Below, in pieces: positions 45,057 through 55,981 of a stretch of DNA of 64,000 nt (position 1 is its first letter; the number at the start of each line of letters is the position of its first letter). This DNA is from Datura wrightii. Taxonomy: Eukaryota > Streptophyta > Magnoliopsida > Solanales > Solanaceae. Below the pieces are notes generated by a model that had not been told where the DNA came from, made no database searches, and saw only the letters and a program-made list of their open reading frames with translations. A program made the translations under genes and the position numbers. Where the stretch lies: the NCBI GenBank assembly GCA_035772735.1, contig JASDFA010000006.1, forward strand, positions 25,585,501 through 25,649,500. The letters run 5' to 3'.

Positions 45057-45581
45057 TTAAGCTGATTTATCTACTAGGGAGATGGACGATTTGTCCCGAT
45101 CATGATCATCCCCCCAGTAGTTCTCAACCTTGTCCGGTGGCCTACCTAGTAACTCTGGGGAATCGCTCAATCTGTTAGCCTTCCCATGATCAATTACGTT
45201 GATCACCGAGAGATCCTTATAAACATTCGGGAGCTTAGGTACCTTGTACACGTCGAACACTTCGACCTTGTCATGTGCTCGCATCGTGAGTTGACCCGCA
45301 GCTACATCAATTAATGCCTTTCCGGTTGCCAAAAAGGGTCGTCCCAAAATAAATGGGACTTCAGCATCTGGTTCAAAGTCCAGAACAATAAAATCTTTCG
45401 AAAAAATGAGGGAGCCTACTTGCACTAGCACATCCTCAACAATGCCATCCGGCTTAGCTAAAGACCTGTCTGCTAGCTCCAAGATCACCGTTGTAGGTCT
45501 AGGACTCCCTAGACCTAACTTTCTAAATACCGAAGATGACATCAGATTTATACTTGCCCCCAAGTCGCATAATCCACGCGC
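45057..45581 (-). CDS. Element E: aspartic protease, in frame after a gag stop
   Basis: The domain starts ARGLCDLGASINLMSSSVFRKLGLG, with the catalytic loop DLGAS, continues LADRSLAKPDGIVEDVLVQVGSLIFSKDFIVLDFE, EVPFILGRPFLATGKALIDV (the flap/ILG block) and ends VDKSA with a stop at 45057. It is typical of the Athila/Tat-type protease. It is in the same frame as gag, separated only by one TGA at 45582-45584; the first Met is at 45563. Either this is a recent CGA-to-TGA change or it is made by readthrough. No RT follows. Confidence 0.85.
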   Translation of the reverse strand, partial: ARGLCDLGASINLMSSSVFRKLGLGSPRPTTVILELADRSLAKPDGIVEDVLVQVGSLIFSKDFIVLDFEPDAEVPFILGRPFLATGKALIDVAAGQLTMRAHDKVEVFDVYKVPKLPNVYKDLSVINVIDHGKANRLSDSPELLGRPPDKVENYWGDDHDRDKSSISLVDKSA

Positions 45582-47363
45582 TCAGATACTTTTCCCAATA
45601 GTCAGCTGGATAGTGAAACTTCCAGGGTCTTTCAGTTTTGTGGGCAATCTATTCTGAATACGGGATGTGCATTCCTCCGTTAAAGCTACCGTGGCATACT
45701 CAGTCAAGCGACTTTTGTTGGCCACGATGTCTTTGATATACTTCGCATATTTTGGCACACCCTGCAAGACATCAACAAGAGGTAAGTTAACATGTACCTG
45801 TTTAAGTACCTCCATGAATTTCTGGAAACACGCCTCCTCCTTGTGTTTCTTAAGTCGTTGAGGGAACGGGGGTGGAGGCCTTGCTGGTTCAGCTTCTTTA
45901 GACTTCCCCTTATCTGAGATTTGCTCTCCCTCAACATCTGCTGCTCCTGACTTCTGAGGCGGTCTTTCCGGTTCCACCTCCTTTAATTGTAAACCACTCC
46001 TCGTGGTCACTGCATTCACCTGCTTAGGATTGGGATCTGTGTCGCTAGGTAGTCCTCCTCTGGGTCTAGTATTTTGGGCACTAGCAAATTGCCCAAACTG
46101 ATATTCAAGAGCCTTGGTTGCCAATTGATTGTTCTTTACTTCGGCTGCCAATTTGACATAGTCAGCCTGCAATTGTGCCTGGTTGGCAATCATGGTTTTG
46201 AACATCTCCTCAATAGTCGGTGATGGTGGTGGAGGAGGGGCATTGTGATTTCTGAAATGCGTCTGATAGCCTTGTTGCCCTCCTTGGTTTCTGTGCATAC
46301 CCTGTCCTGAACCTTGGCCTTGTTGATTGTTACTACCCCACGAAAAATTCGGATGGTTCCTCCAGTTCGAGTTGTAGCCACTACCAAACTGCTGTTGATT
46401 CCTTTGTGCATTGCCCACAAAGTTAACAGAATCAGGATTTGCACCACAGCATTCAGCTGAATGCTCACTACTACCGCACACTTCACACCACATCTGTTGG
46501 ACTGCATTGACGGAGGCTGAAGGCTGGTTCAAATTCATATTGCTGAAGTGAGTGTTTAACTGATCTTGCAAAGCAGCTATCTGTGCAGCGATAGCTGTGA
46601 ATCCATCCACTTCAAGCACTCCCGCTGCTTTCCTTGCTCCACCTCTTGAAGAATCTGCATTCCATTCCGGATTGCCTTGTGAAATTCGGTTGAGCAAAGT
46701 GTACAGCTCCTCATAAGTCTTCTCCAGCGCTTGCCCTCCAGCTGCTGAGTCTAACAAAATTTTAGTGTGGGGTTCCAAACCCTCAATAAAAGTGTGTACC
46801 AACACCTCATTGGACTGATGATGATGAGGACAGTCCCGCAACATGGACTTGAATCTTTCCCAAGCTTGATAAAGATTTTCTCCTTCCCTCTGTTTAAAAC
46901 GTAGAATCTGACTTCTAAGTTTAGCTGTTTTACCCGAAGGGAAAAATCTGATCAAAAACTTCCTTGCAAGATCATCCCACGTTGATATAGAGTTGGGTGG
47001 TTCAACTTTTAACCACCTCTTGGCTTCACCAAGTAAGGAAAATGGAAATAAGGTGAGCCGAACATAATCAGGTGACACTCCAGCGGGTATGTAAGTGTCA
47101 CTTATCTCCAAAACGTTCTGGAGATGTTGTTGCGGATCTTCGTGAGGGAGACCGGTAAACTGCCCGCTCGTGTGCAAAAGTTGCACCATATTTTGCTTTA
47201 ACTCAAATCTCCCTCCAGGCTCTGGTTTGCGGATGCTCGAATGTACATTATTAGCGTGTGGGATTGCCACCTCGCGAACCGACCTGGCTGCTACTTCCTC
47301 GGGCACTAACACTGCCCGCACAACTGGTGGATTTGGTTGCTCCATCATAGACTGTTTAAGCAA
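45582..47363 (-). CDS. Element E: gag, 593-aa open frame
   Basis: A long intact Gag. The capsid (Retrotrans_gag) domain covers about residues 100-200 (YVRLTLFPFSLLGEAKRWL, LARKFLIRFFPSGKTAKLRSQI, FKQREGENLYQAWERFKSMLRDCPHH). Residues 293-306 form a zinc knuckle CEVCGSSEHSAECC (46446-46487). A Gln/Asn/Gly-rich stretch, a proline run (PPPPPSP) and a basic Pro-rich linker follow, then VDVLQGVPKYAKYIKDIVANKSRL and a helical end typical of Athila/Tat Gag-protease junctions. An in-frame TAG lies just upstream of the first Met; homologous-looking text (VESYFEPERELHSQRREAL) precedes it, so the true start was probably near 47450. It forms particles that E must share with a helper. Confidence 0.88.
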   Translation of the reverse strand: MLKQSMMEQPNPPVVRAVLVPEEVAARSVREVAIPHANNVHSSIRKPEPGGRFELKQNMVQLLHTSGQFTGLPHEDPQQHLQNVLEISDTYIPAGVSPDYVRLTLFPFSLLGEAKRWLKVEPPNSISTWDDLARKFLIRFFPSGKTAKLRSQILRFKQREGENLYQAWERFKSMLRDCPHHHQSNEVLVHTFIEGLEPHTKILLDSAAGGQALEKTYEELYTLLNRISQGNPEWNADSSRGGARKAAGVLEVDGFTAIAAQIAALQDQLNTHFSNMNLNQPSASVNAVQQMWCEVCGSSEHSAECCGANPDSVNFVGNAQRNQQQFGSGYNSNWRNHPNFSWGSNNQQGQGSGQGMHRNQGGQQGYQTHFRNHNAPPPPPSPTIEEMFKTMIANQAQLQADYVKLAAEVKNNQLATKALEYQFGQFASAQNTRPRGGLPSDTDPNPKQVNAVTTRSGLQLKEVEPERPPQKSGAADVEGEQISDKGKSKEAEPARPPPPFPQRLKKHKEEACFQKFMEVLKQVHVNLPLVDVLQGVPKYAKYIKDIVANKSRLTEYATVALTEECTSRIQNRLPTKLKDPGSFTIQLTIGKSI

Positions 47364-47599
47364 CTACAGCTTCTTCCGAAGAGCTTCTCTACGTTGACTA
47401 TGCAATTCACGTTCTGGCTCAAAGTAAGATTCCACCAGCTCCTTGTCCCTTGCCAGTGTTCACAGAAATAAAAATCTGCAAAATACAGGCTAAGACCAAG
47501 TTGTTAACACTTAAGAAAATAAAAATACAAATACAGTAAATTTACACTAAACAAAATGTTACAAATCGCCTAGCCTCCCCGGCAACGGCGCCAAAAACT
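47364..47599 (-). other. Element E: leader and primer-binding site (tRNA-Asp)
   Basis: The minus strand at 47576-47593 reads TGGCGCCGTTGCCGGGGA, the tRNA-Asp type PBS of Athila/Tat elements, six bases inside the LTR at 47600. The rest is a short leader containing the probable original gag start. Confidence 0.92.
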
Positions 47600-49054
47600 T
47601 GTTCGCGGTCTGCTCGGTATATATTAAAAACCGACACGCAAGTGCACGTGGTCAAACAAGTAATAAAGTGGCTAAGTAGCCAAGTATCGATCCAAGGAGG
47701 CTGCTCAAGATACGTAAAATTACCTAGTTTACTATATCTCTATTCTATTCCTAATTATGTTAACAACAATGCAACCAAGAGTTATTTTGAGTTTTTGTTT
47801 CTAAACTATACGTATACTACAATTAATCACACTTAATTACTTTTGAATTTAGACAATGGATATGAACATGCCAAGGTTAAGAACGAGTAATGAACTTGAT
47901 AATCATGATAATTTGGTTATCCTCTTCCTCATGTTGCTAGCCAAGAACGTTTGCCTAGAAATTAAAACTTTCGTATTTAATTTCACTTTAGAATCATAAA
48001 CCATCCGTCTACATTTCTGTGATCAAATGCAATTTATGACCTAGCACTACAATTCCGGTTCCTAAGTTGACTAATACGGCTTTCAAGTATATTTCTATCA
48101 AGAAAGCACATCAAAACCCAATTTTCCCAAATCAAGTTAAGGACAATACCCTATTAATTCACAACTTTCCAATTTCTTGCTCTCTCGAGTGAAATTGGAC
48201 TTTTTAGATATACATTAATGTTGGCCAATCAATAATGTAGTAAGAACAAGAATTAATAGAACAACATGCAAGAAGAAGAAGAAACCATATCAATTATCAT
48301 CAAAATTCATTACACAAGTTCGAAACCTCAGCAGGAAAGGGAATTAGCCACTCATTCTTGGATTAATCATCCTAAAATGAGTGTAAATCATGCATACAAT
48401 TGAAGGAAAGAAGAAAGGAAGAGAAGAAAACTCTTAGCTTTTCTGTTCTTCAACTACTACTAACCCACGTTCCTGCTCTCCACTTCTGAACTCAGTCTCA
48501 AAACTAAAAACTTCTTAAAATAAACCTAAGTGTGCTATTTATACTAGTGGGAAATTTTTCCCGAAATAACAAGCAACGTGTCACGGAGGCCAACGCGGAG
48601 CCTTGCCTCCATGACACGGCGTGGACGCGGACCCTCTCTAGAATTTCATGGTCCGGAGAATTAACCTCAACGTGGCACGGAGGCCATTGCGGAGGCCTAT
48701 CTCCGTGCCACGGAGCTGACGCGCAGGCATACTGGAAAGTGCCAATTTATTTCACGCCCAGGCAGTGTGCTACCGCGATGGCAGCGTGGCACGGCTCCAT
48801 CGCGGAGCCATTATAAAATGTGCCATCCAAGGTCTTTTCCACGCTCGCATCCAAGTCCAACTCCGACATAGTTCCAACATGCATTTTAGCTCCTAAAAAT
48901 CACATTTTCCTGCAAAACAAATGCTAATCATGTTGGTTAGTATAAATTCGCATTTTATTACCAATTACATGATATTATATACACATTGCACAACAAACAA
49001 GGTAAAAATGATACGTTTGAGTATCACTTGGGCATATAAATCTGCCCAAGATCA
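47600..49054 (-). repeat. Element E: 5' LTR
   Basis: Nearly identical to 39106-40554. It has a 6-bp block (TCAAAA near 48112) absent from the other copy. Confidence 0.95.
48535..48815 (-). promoter_or_regulatory. Element E: LTR promoter with three inverted repeats
   Basis: TATAAATAG lies at 48535-48548 (minus). About 28 bases upstream are arms at 48577-48590 and 48605-48618 (one mismatch). Next come perfect 12-bp arms CGTGGCACGGAG/CTCCGTGCCACG at 48671-48682 and 48701-48712, then a GGCTCC/GGAGCC pair near 48790-48810. Confidence 0.7.
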
Positions 49055-50583
49055 ACCTACATCTCCAGTTTCAGTTTTATAAGAACTTAAGAGTTAAAAT
49101 TTTGCTAAAAGTCTGTGAATTAGGTCTTCTTCCCTATAATGTGGGTTACACATTTTTGTTTTTTGTTTACTATATTGATATCCTATTCTTATGATTGTTG
49201 ATTTATATTCATGTTTGTTCTACCACATTAACCCTTTAAGCTAGAAATACATAAAAATATTGTCATATTATTCATATGCCTTATTTTATGAAAAATATCT
49301 CGAGAGAAATTTCATGTAAGCATACTTAACTTTAAATACATGATTGTTCAGAAAGAAAATAGAGTTCACTTTTAGAGAGTATTTCAAAAAAGACTTTCAG
49401 TTTAATCAGTTTTAGTTTCATCGCATGATTTTCTATAAAAAAAAAAAGTGAAAGCGTGTTTTTAAAACACAGTTTTGGGCATAGAAGCTCACCAACATGA
49501 TACAGTTTTGTGTAGAGAAGTTCACCAGTATAATATAGTTTTGAGCATAGAGGCTCACTAGCAGAGTACAATTTTGAGCATAGAGGCTCACCTGAGTAAT
49601 ACATCTATCTTGATTTTTGAGCTAGAAAGGCTCCACAGAGATGTTTTAGTTGCCTCAGATCGGCATATTTTTCTAAGCACATTTTTTATGAGGATTATTT
49701 AGCAACGAGATAGGTGAAAGATTTAGATAACCTGAAATCCCAAAACTACATAGCTAGCATAGGTTAGGATTGTGTTGATGGTTCAGGCGACTCCTTAGAC
49801 AACACCTGATAAGAGCTTAGTATGGATCCATAGTTTAGTTCGTCCTCTACCCTGGCAAGGCTTTGGACAGCTCTTCCAACCAGATCAGATATTGGATATC
49901 ATGCGCTCATTCATGGTGTATGTCAGTTAAGATAAAGTTCCAATCAAAATAAACTATTTTTATAAACTTATCTTGATGTACTGTTTTTAGTTGCATAACT
50001 ATTCTACATTACTTATATTTTATTGCATTATTTAGAGCATTCAGTTTTCTTTCAGTTTAGTCACTCAGTTCAGTGTTTTAGTTTAAGCCTATTATTTCAT
50101 TCAGCTATATTACACACCGTACATTTACACGTGTTGATGCCATTTGGGGTTTCATCTTGTTATGATGCAGATTCAGGTATATTGGACCGACAGTAGATGC
50201 ATCAGTAGGATCTTCTCCATTCAGCATTGGTGAGACCTCTTACTTTCCGGAGGACTCCAGTTTATCTTTTACTCATTAGTAATGTTAGTAGTTCATTAAG
50301 GTAGCTGGGGAATCTTGTTCCGACATCCATTCTTCAGTATTAGAGGCTTCATAGACTAGACAGAGAGTTGACATTTTAAAATATTATTCATTATCATATA
50401 CTTTTAGTTTTCAGTTTAAAAATTATTTAAAAAAATTTCTTAAAAGAGTTTAGTGTGTCCATTATCGTTGCAACTTCCGCAAAATTATTTCAGTTTAGTA
50501 GTAAGCCAGGCCAAAGGTTCTCTTAGGCCATTAGTGATCCCGAGTGCTGTCCACACCAGGATGTAGGCTCAGGGGCGTGACTC
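49055..50583 (+). repeat. Element D: 3' LTR, piece 3
   Basis: It begins with the second ACCTA copy and ends near 50583 in GGATGTAGGCTCAGGGGCGTGACT, which parallels the C LTR end (GGGTGTAGACGTGGGTCGTGATA). There is no coding sequence. The three D pieces total about 2.7 kb. Confidence 0.75.
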
Positions 50584-51391
50584 ATATGTTAATTAGCCTC
50601 GTGAATGAGATGTTCAAAGTACTGGATTTTAGAACCTAATGTCTATTTTTCGTTATTTATGAACTTAAATTTGTTTTTAAATGTTCACTTATTTATTATT
50701 TATTTCGTGATGTCAGTAGTGTCTAAATTTATTTTTATGATACTATAAGTATTTAAGCAATATTTGTTATATAAATATGATGAAATTACATGCTACAGGA
50801 AACTAGAAATTTATTAATGTGAAATTCGTGACATAGTAAACCTAAAGTTTACTAAACTAAATAACATATATTATGATAAACTTGAAATTTACTAGTACAA
50901 ATAATTTTATTGGCTGACTTGACCGTTTAAGTGATATTGATATGATGTGTTAATTGAGTATTCAAAATATATTGAAGAATTGGAAGTTTCTTCAAGAAAT
51001 ATTTTGTGTTTCTTGTTCCGTGATAAGTTGATTGTACGAGCTAATGTTAGATCCAAATCCCTAATATTTTGAAAAAGTATAAAAGGTGAATATGAGCTCA
51101 CTCACTTACAATGTAATGTTTTAAATAGATGCATTTATAAGATTGTCACATGTGCATTTATTATCAACCTGTAGTTTGACATAAGAAAAGTTGCTTGCTG
51201 AATATAAATCGAGTTAACCGCATAAATTTTTAGATTGTATTTAAGATAGTTCATCTTAATAATGGTGGCATATATCCATGTTGATTTTGCGTCGAATGTT
51301 TCCGGTTTATGGTTGAATCATTGCTTATGAGAATAAAATTTTAATGTGTTGGTTTATGATATGATATATTAAATACAACAATATTTGTATG
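50584..51391 (+). pseudogene. Element K: Ty1/copia relic, pre-integrase and integrase part 1
   Basis: No long frame survives, but reading across stops gives, in order: KFTSTNNFIG*LDRLSDIDMM (matching the KFTNxNNFIVWHDRLGHPGS pre-integrase block), then RDKLIVRA and KSLIF*KSIKGE near 51010-51080 (GKLIIRP, FLERIQGD), CAFIINL, IHLNNGGIY near 51255-51280 (IRLDNAGEF, catalytic Asp now Asn), and VESLLMRIKF..CVGL*YDILNTTIFV at the end (LLMRTKLP..WGHAILHAA). The last block runs into element I and resumes at 57609. The family consensus is from general knowledge. Strongly decayed. Confidence 0.75.
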
Positions 51392-53019
51392 TGATGTCCC
51401 ACAAGTGCACGCAAGCGCACGTGCTCATCAAATAATATAGGACGGCAAAATCCTAATTATCGATTCCTTAGAGACTTGTCAAATCAATCATTTAAGATTA
51501 CTTCTTTATTTTGATATTCTAATAAAATAGATATAAATGGGGAATGGTTTGAAGAATTAAAATACTAAAAACTTGAAATGTAAAATTAATTAAAGAGCTA
51601 AGATTGTTGCAAACTTGTTTGTACTTCAAATAATGATGAAAATCTAGGAAAATGTCACTTTTACTTCAAGTTGAGTTTTCAAGACGTGATTACACTAGAT
51701 TAATTCTTCTAAGGTTGCTAGTTGCATGTTACAATACCATTTCTTACCACTCTCCCGAGCATCTAAGATCTATCTCATGAACCCTAACGCTTATATCCCT
51801 ATGATCGTAGGAGAAACATGAAATGACGGTTGTGACTACTTGCATATAGACCAAATAGGATAGAAGGGTATATCTCTATCCTCAATAACAACTTCTAATC
51901 TTCAACCAATGGGCCAAAGGCTCTTCAAATTCCTATTTTACATTTACTTTTAACCCTTTCAGTTTCCTCTCCCGAATTCAACCAAAAGCCAAAAATTTAT
52001 TCATAAGGTGATTAGTCTAGCAATTAAGCAATTAAAACAAGTAAATATAAACAACCTTTAATAAAGAATCAAAACTAGCATTAATCATTCTATCAAACTT
52101 CAACCATCAACTATGGCAAGAACCTTAGAATGGGCTTTTGGCTACTTATGTTCAAGTGGAAAAACATAGAAATCATCATTATTCAAAGTAAAATGATAAA
52201 GAAAAAAAGAAACCTAAGAAGGAACTTGTCTCTCCTCCAAAAGCTGTATTACAATCTTTGTACGATCAAACAAAATGATATAAGATCGATAACAAATGAT
52301 CTAGTTATAATATTTATAGGTAAACCCTTAAATGACACTTTTGCCGTTAAGTATTTAGCTTTAAAATCAGCTAAATCCATCCAGGAATGGATCTGGCACA
52401 CCGCGCCCCAAGCCAGCCCAAGTTTGGCTCATTTTTCCTCTAAAGTTTATCTCCGGGCGCCCCACTCTAGCCATAACACCAAGGTGTTAGGCAAATTTCT
52501 GCAATTCTGAGCATCTCTGGGGTCCTACACCATCCATAGCACCAAAGTGTTAGTCAAATTTCTGAGCTTTGTAACCCTTCTGGTGCCTCTCTCCATCCAT
52601 AGCACTAGAATGTTGAGAAATTTTTTTAAGTATTTTTTATGTGTGGAATGCTTCTGGGGCTCCACACCTCTCATCTCGCCAAGGTGTTTGTCAAATTCTC
52701 ATCTCTGAAGTCCGAGATGTGGTGCCCCACTTCATCCATAACACCAACTTTCGTGCATATTTCACTAAAGTTCAAGGGTTGGCGCGCCACGCCAGCCATA
52801 GCCCCAGAACGACTTTTGCGAACTCTTCTTTCTTCACACCTTGAGTCATTTTTGGGTCCTTTTTCCTTGATTTCCTACTCAAAACCACTAGAAATATTTG
52901 TTATCTCACAAGACACACAAAAACATGAATTTATGCATTTCATAAGGATTATGAACTCAATACAAGGATAAATATAGGTAAAAACATGGAAAATAGGCAT
53001 AAGAATATGCCCAACATCA
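51392..53019 (-). repeat. Element I: 3' LTR
   Basis: Plus-strand ends are TGATGTCCCAC and CCCAACATCA. The minus TATA (CTATAAATATT) is at 52312-52322. Upstream, 52390-52800 holds degenerate tandem modules of the form CCAT(C)CATAGCACCAAGGTGTTAGTCAAATT, for example arms TAACACC/GGTGTTA at 52474-52489. The G-box CACGTG is near 51419. Confidence 0.9.
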
Positions 53020-55051
53020 CCACTCCACACTTAAAACCATTGTTCATCCTAGAACAATCCTCAACTCCATGCACAAACTCATATTTTCTCACCACTTATC
53101 ACCTCTATCAATTCACACTCAAACAACTAGCATAGAGCATATGATTAAGTGGTTCATCAACTTATAGCAATTCACATCAAGCACATGTAGAGTTTTTCAC
53201 ATTCAAAACTACACAACTTCAATAGCGGACTCATTCTTTCATAACAGGGCCAACATGATTAAATATGACACATGGAACATATAGTACACAGACTTAGACT
53301 TCTTTTTTCCCCCACTTTGAGTGATGTTCCTCCCTCAAGTTATCAATGCAAAGCATGAAACATAATAAATAAGGTACACTCACACTCAGAAAAGATGTAT
53401 CATACATATGCAACATACTATAAGCTTTCCCTTTGTGTACACTTATACTACTTAGTTATTTCAAGAGATTAAGATCCTAAGGATTTTTCTTGGTTGTAAT
53501 GTCGGCTAAGAAATAGGTAGGAATGATCTTTCTTTTATAGTGACTACCAATCCTAAGCACTTTTAAGACATTTTTCATTTTTCTTGTGCACCACTTTTTC
53601 TTTTATTGTTTACCTTTCACTCTACTCACCCTTTTTCTTTTCTTTTCATCCCCCTTTATTCACTACTTGACTGCTAGTTTTTGCTTATAGAATCAAAAAG
53701 AATATTCACTATTAAAATGTTTGCTTTCATTATCCTAGCAGCAGGTAAATAACATATTTGGGCATCCCTTCTTCCTACTTTCTCTTCTTACTTTCCACAC
53801 CATCTTCTTTCTTTCCTTCCCTTACCATTCATGCTTTGGTGAACCTTCACTTTCAAGCCTCAAAGTGCCTAAGGCTACTTTGGATCAATAATTCTAGAGG
53901 TCGCGTAACAAATGGAAATAGGCTACTTTTGTGGCTAAGAAAAAGAATAAGGCTTATGTCTCAAGGGGTTTAACTAGGGAAAATTCTCGGAAAGGTAAAA
54001 CAAACATGGAAAACATGGCTTTTTCAAAGAAACACCTTAATCATCTCTTAACTCTTTAACAACTAGCCATCCAAAATACATTAAGGCAAGTTCTAGATGC
54101 TACAAAATATAAAGAACACAACAATTAAGCTCACCTCACAATGCATTAAGACTTTAGTCAGTTTCCTATAGCTACACATCCATACAATCAAATTGAATGA
54201 TATTTCCTTTTCATTATATAGCCCTACAAGTGTTTAGAGTCGATACAGAGAACTATGTGTGTCTCTCAGGGAATTCTCACTTCATTACCTCTTGCTTAGC
54301 ATCTAACTGGAATGTCAAAGAGCACACAAGTGATTTATATCTGACTCAATCCTAAAAAAAAATGTGACTAATTTCCCTTAAGCGGTCGTCATCCATCCAT
54401 CATAGGAAAGGGTCACTACTCTATGACGACGACAACTCCTAGAAATAAAAAATTTACCCGGTTCAAGGGTCTCCCCTTCAAAAAAATCAAGGTTAGAAGA
54501 AAAATCGAAGGGTGGATGATATGTCATTCAAAAAAAATTAATGTCAAATAAGCTTGATGACATACTCATCCTTAACCTCAAAATCCAAGGAGACATACCC
54601 TCACCCCATACTTAAATTCTTTCTCTGTCCTCAGAGAATCTAAAATTAAAGATCAAATAAGAGTGAGAAATTACTCTCTAAGGCCCTCTAGGACCTAGCT
54701 CGCAGTAGGTTTTTTGGATTTATGGGTCGCACGACCCCACAGTTAAGCTCAGACCATGTTCCTTAGCTTTGATTTCGGGTACTCATACTTCCCTTTCTAT
54801 GCAAAAGAAAAACCAAAAAAATGGCACTATACAAAAACAAGAAAAACTACACTATTACAAATTGGGTTGTCTCCCAACAAGCGCCTGATTTAACGTCGCA
54901 GCACAATGCCATCAAGTTTCACCACTTTTTCTTCCATTTGAGCTTATAAATTTCATCCCCAATTTCTTTTACAATTTTTTGTTATGCTTAAGGGGCAGTG
55001 GTGTAAACATGAAGTAACCAAGTAATAGATGTTGCATCTTGTGCTTCTTGG
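53020..55051 (-). other. Element I: polypurine tract and 3' internal region, no gene
   Basis: The polypurine tract is 53020-53032. The rest is AT-rich, with homology blocks to the E 3' region (CGGTCGTCATCCATCCATCA near 54385, CACTTAAA-like near 54612, CAAGCGCCTGATTTAACGTCG near 54880). No open frame can be supported. Where E has its extra ORF and promoter, I has only about 230 bp (54640-54870). Confidence 0.7.
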
Positions 55052-55900
55052 TTAAGCGAGAGATATCATTGTGTTTCTTTGGCATAATAAATTTTTGAAT
55101 ATAGGGTGTTGTTCCTCATCTACACATTTCTCCATAGGATTGGACAACTTTATTTCTAAGTTTCCACCCAAATACAATGTCGAAAAGTATTTAGAATGAG
55201 GACCAATACGCTCTAACTTCAATATTATATTATGCTTGACATCTGCACTTTTATCTACCTCCTTAACATCAGCATCAACCAAGTGTAACGGTTGGGATTC
55301 TTTTTATTGTTTCATGCATTGGCTAGTACCCACAACACTTTGGAGTTGCGCCTCAGATGCCTCAATTTTTTCATTTAACAGACCTTGTAGGCCATGGATA
55401 CTTGAGCCAAATTGACCTATCTCTTGTCTGAGCTCTATTCTCCCTTCTACTTGAGGTTCTTCTTGAGTATTTGTCAAGACTGTGACTTTCAAATCATTAC
55501 AAGTTGCAGCCTCAGCCATCATCTCTGTGAGCTTGGCACTCATACCTTTTACGGATTTTCCTTGTTCAGTAAACTGCTCCCTTATTACTTCCATATGATC
55601 CAGGATCATTTTTTCCATATTGCTCATTTGAGCATAATGTTCCTCCTCTTCATTATTCCTATAAGCAACAAAATAACAAGAGGGTCGTAAAAGGGGATTG
55701 GGGAAGGGGAATAAAAGTTTGGGCAACTACTCCAATGGCCATCCAGACCACCACATACACTACAAGTATAAAAGTGTTGCCACAAGTGGAGTCCTCCATA
55801 ATTCATACACGAATCACCAAAATACGAATACCCATCATTCGACCTATTTATATACCAAGATTTCATGTTAAGAAGAGTGGTAAAATACTTTCAAAAAAAT
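55052..55900 (-). pseudogene. Element I: gag remnant
   Basis: A zinc-knuckle-like CSVCGGLDGHWSSCPNF is read near 55720-55790 (spacing CX2CX5HX3C, slightly off canonical). In another frame, 55304-55726, comes a helical, charged stretch (SNMEKMILDHMEVIREQF, IELRQEIGQFGSSIHGLQGLLNEKIEA) that resembles the region after the knuckle in Athila-type Gag. The frame 55052-55282 ends it. The capsid domain is missing, so this is a remnant. Confidence 0.6.
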
Positions 55901-55981
55901 CAAAACAATATGCTTACAAAAATTAAATGCTTGAATAGTGAAATAAACATCCTAACGAACAACAATTAATATGTATTCAAG

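Larger units (their letters stand above)
39106..49054 (-). mobile_element. Element E: non-autonomous gag-protease retrotransposon with extra ORF
   Basis: It has LTRs of 1449 and 1455 bp (39106-40554 and 47600-49054), a perfect target duplication ACCTA (39101-39105 and 49055-49059), a tRNA-Asp PBS and a GTGTGGGGTAAG polypurine tract: the Athila/Tat style. On the minus strand it codes gag, protease and then, instead of RT and integrase, a 406-aa ORF. No RT, RNase H or integrase motif is found, so it must be mobilised by enzymes of another element. By eye the LTRs differ at about 17 positions plus one 6-bp indel, so this is the youngest well-dated insertion here. Confidence 0.93.
3996..50583 (+). 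mobile_element. Element D: Ty3/gypsy retrotransposon, 5' truncated and interrupted
   Basis: D begins abruptly at about 3996 in sequence matching the end of gag of element C (compare the CAGTCTACCATTTTAG text near 12080), so its 5' LTR, leader and most of gag are missing. It then runs through protease, RT, RNase H, integrase and PPT. Its 3' LTR is in three pieces: 7762-8537, 38683-39105 and 49060-50583. The gaps are elements C and E. The 5' junction with K sequence is not a clean LTR end, so the truncation followed or accompanied insertion. Confidence 0.75.

Noticed and set aside
47576..47593. tRNA gene fragment
   Set aside because: Only the 18-nt tRNA-Asp complement beside an LTR is present, so this is a primer-binding site.
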